Positions 62,792 through 64,000 of a stretch of 64,000 bases of DNA are shown here, piece by piece; within the stretch, counting starts at the first letter, position 1; the number at the start of each line of letters is the position of its first letter. This stretch comes from Dehalobacter sp. DCA (GTDB lineage: Bacteria > Bacillota > Desulfitobacteriia > Desulfitobacteriales > Syntrophobotulaceae). The stretch spans positions 372,001-436,000 of the forward strand of contig NC_018866.1 of the NCBI RefSeq assembly GCF_000305775.1, in the 5' to 3' direction. The notes beneath the pieces were generated by a model. The model was not told where the DNA came from. It saw only the letters and a list, made by a program, of their open reading frames with translations, and did not search any database. The translations under genes and the position numbers were made by a program.

Positions 62792-64000
62792 ATGAGTACA
62801 TATATAAAAAGGCAAATACAAAACTTTTCTATATTTCTTTTGGTATTGACAGGATTTGCAAACTTATTGTCGGCGTTGCCTTTTAAGTTTACAAGGCAAG
62901 TAGAGCATATTTATGGCAATATTATTAATCCGAGTTATGTCATGGTTCATGGCGTATTATCCTTTATGCTCGGCTTATTGATGCTTCTTCTTGCTTACAG
63001 CTTATTCCAAAGGATTCGTAATGCCTGGATTATCGAAGTCATCTTTTTATCAGCAACATTAGCTTTACAAATTGTACGTTTTCATAAATTTAGTATTCCC
63101 ATCGTGATCATTGAATTGTTCGTTCTGTTAGTACTCGTTCTTTCATATAAGGACTTTTGCCGATTGCCTAATAAAGTAACGTTAAAGTGGGCTTTTGTGT
63201 TTATTGGCATTTCTTTTGTTTTACTCTTTGCCAATGCCTCAATTGGTTTATACATGATGAGGGGTCATATCAACGACGTGCACTCAGTTTTTAGCGCTTT
63301 GGCAGGCTCCATCAAATTATTAATCTTTATGGATGCTTCCGTGCTAGAAATCAAAAGCAATTACGGCCGTATTTATGCGGATACTTTAATCATGATTAAC
63401 TGGATCTGTATTTTTGCTTCGGCGCTGCTTCTGATGAAACCCCTTGTCTACAATTATATTCATGATAAACAGGATATGGAAAAGGTTCGCAGATTAGTGT
63501 TAAAATATGGACAAAACCCGATGTCCTATCTGTCCCTGGAAAAAGACAAACGCTACTTCTTCAGCAGCAGCGTTGACGGCATGTGCTCCTATACAACTAT
63601 CGGGGGCGTTTTGGTCTGCTGTGGCGATATCATCTGTGACGAAAAGGATAGTTTTATTTTTCTTAATGAATTATTATTTTTTTGCAAACAGAATGGCCTT
63701 GACCTTTTACTGCTTAATGTTACCGATTATTTTCTTGATTTATATAAAGCCGCTCAGTTTGGCGTGCTGAAATACGGGGAAGATGCCTGCTTTAATCTTT
63801 CAGAATATACCCTTACAGGCGGAAAAGTGGCCAAAGTGAGGGCAGCGGTCAACTATGCGAATAAAGCGGGGATCACTGTCAAAGAGTATAAACCTGAAGT
63901 AGCACGGGATCTGGAAATAGAAAAGGAGATCCATCAAATTTCAGAAGAATGGTTACGGAATAAACGTACTCCGGAAATGTCCTTTATGCTTGGCGGGGTA
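62792..64000 (+). CDS. MprF-like phosphatidylglycerol lysyltransferase / DUF2156 protein, C-terminus beyond window
   Basis: 403 codons are visible and the frame stays open to the end. The first 235 residues hold about seven membrane helices (FSIFLLVLTGFANLLSA, YVMVHGVLSFMLGLLMLL, and later segments). After residue 240 a soluble domain begins with VRRLVLKYGQNPMSYLSLEKD, KRYFFSSSVDG and TTIGGVLVCCGDII, the DUF2156 (GNAT-like) aminoacyl-transfer domain of MprF. MprF adds lysine to phosphatidylglycerol and protects against cationic peptides. AGAAGGAA precedes the ATG. Confidence 0.82.
   Translation, partial: MSTYIKRQIQNFSIFLLVLTGFANLLSALPFKFTRQVEHIYGNIINPSYVMVHGVLSFMLGLLMLLLAYSLFQRIRNAWIIEVIFLSATLALQIVRFHKFSIPIVIIELFVLLVLVLSYKDFCRLPNKVTLKWAFVFIGISFVLLFANASIGLYMMRGHINDVHSVFSALAGSIKLLIFMDASVLEIKSNYGRIYADTLIMINWICIFASALLLMKPLVYNYIHDKQDMEKVRRLVLKYGQNPMSYLSLEKDKRYFFSSSVDGMCSYTTIGGVLVCCGDIICDEKDSFIFLNELLFFCKQNGLDLLLLNVTDYFLDLYKAAQFGVLKYGEDACFNLSEYTLTGGKVAKVRAAVNYANKAGITVKEYKPEVARDLEIEKEIHQISEEWLRNKRTPEMSFMLGGV

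Noticed and set aside
1..64000. CRISPR arrays, tRNA or rRNA genes, intact insertion sequences, integrases
   Set aside because: None seen on either strand by inspection.

Overview
The window looks like chromosome from a low-to-mid GC, spore-forming, anaerobic Firmicute of the Desulfitobacterium / Dehalobacter / Desulfosporosinus kind (Peptococcaceae and relatives). This is inferred from gene content: an uninterrupted sigK, a clostridial Rrf2-iscS-iscU-mnmA block, the Firmicute order alaS-ireB-ruvX-DUF1292-mltG-U32 peptidase, Shine-Dalgarno sites of the AGGAGG type with frequent GTG/TTG starts, and type IV pilus genes interleaved with shikimate genes. No rRNA, tRNA, CRISPR array, intact IS element or phage is visible.

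Layout. 0-1.5 kb: end of a Tad/TadE-type pilus or secretion locus. 1.7-10 kb: an acyltransferase, a HAD phosphatase without a normal start codon, an FAD oxidoreductase, a transporter-like membrane protein, a PRC-barrel protein, endonuclease III and a uridine-kinase-like protein. 10-20.6 kb: thrC, acsA behind a structured leader, a CYTH protein, pepF, an Mrp ATPase, ahcY and acuA. AcuA is the known family of acetyltransferases that inactivate AcsA, so acetate activation and its control lie close together. 20.7-21.46 kb: a gene-free, G-rich stretch with many hairpins, a promoter-like start and an intrinsic terminator. This is the best candidate for a large structured non-coding RNA (size and host type suit OLE RNA, which I could not test). 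21.5-31.1 kb: bactofilin plus M23 peptidase, uvrC, small unknowns, a phosphodiesterase, an azoreductase, a diguanylate cyclase and rarA.

31.3-45.4 kb: Fe-S and tRNA thiolation genes (iscR-like, iscS, iscU, mnmA), PRC-barrel and zinc-ribbon proteins, an AI-2E family permease, alaS and its conserved followers (ireB, ruvX, DUF1292, mltG, U32 peptidase, DUF4911). 45.5-60.1 kb: a large type IV pilus / type II-secretion-like cluster. It has pilM-pilN-pilO, then sigK, a YqeG phosphatase, aroE, aroK and aroB, five pseudopilin or PilX-like genes, pilB, pilC, a major pilin, and a second inner-membrane module in which PilM- and PilN-like parts are fused (GspL-like) followed by a second PilO-like protein. 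60.1-64 kb: a scarred accessory end with gene remnants on both strands, a truncated amidohydrolase, an intact amidohydrolase/decarboxylase, a truncated AbrB-type gene and the start of an MprF-like lysyltransferase.

Several intergenic regions carry long inverted-repeat elements of about 50-185 bp in at least three families. Family A (AGTACC ends) is seen at 11.8, 15.1 and 36.9 kb; family B shares a core at 1.5 and 41.2 kb; family C is at 48.2 kb. They look like MITE-type or palindromic intergenic repeats.
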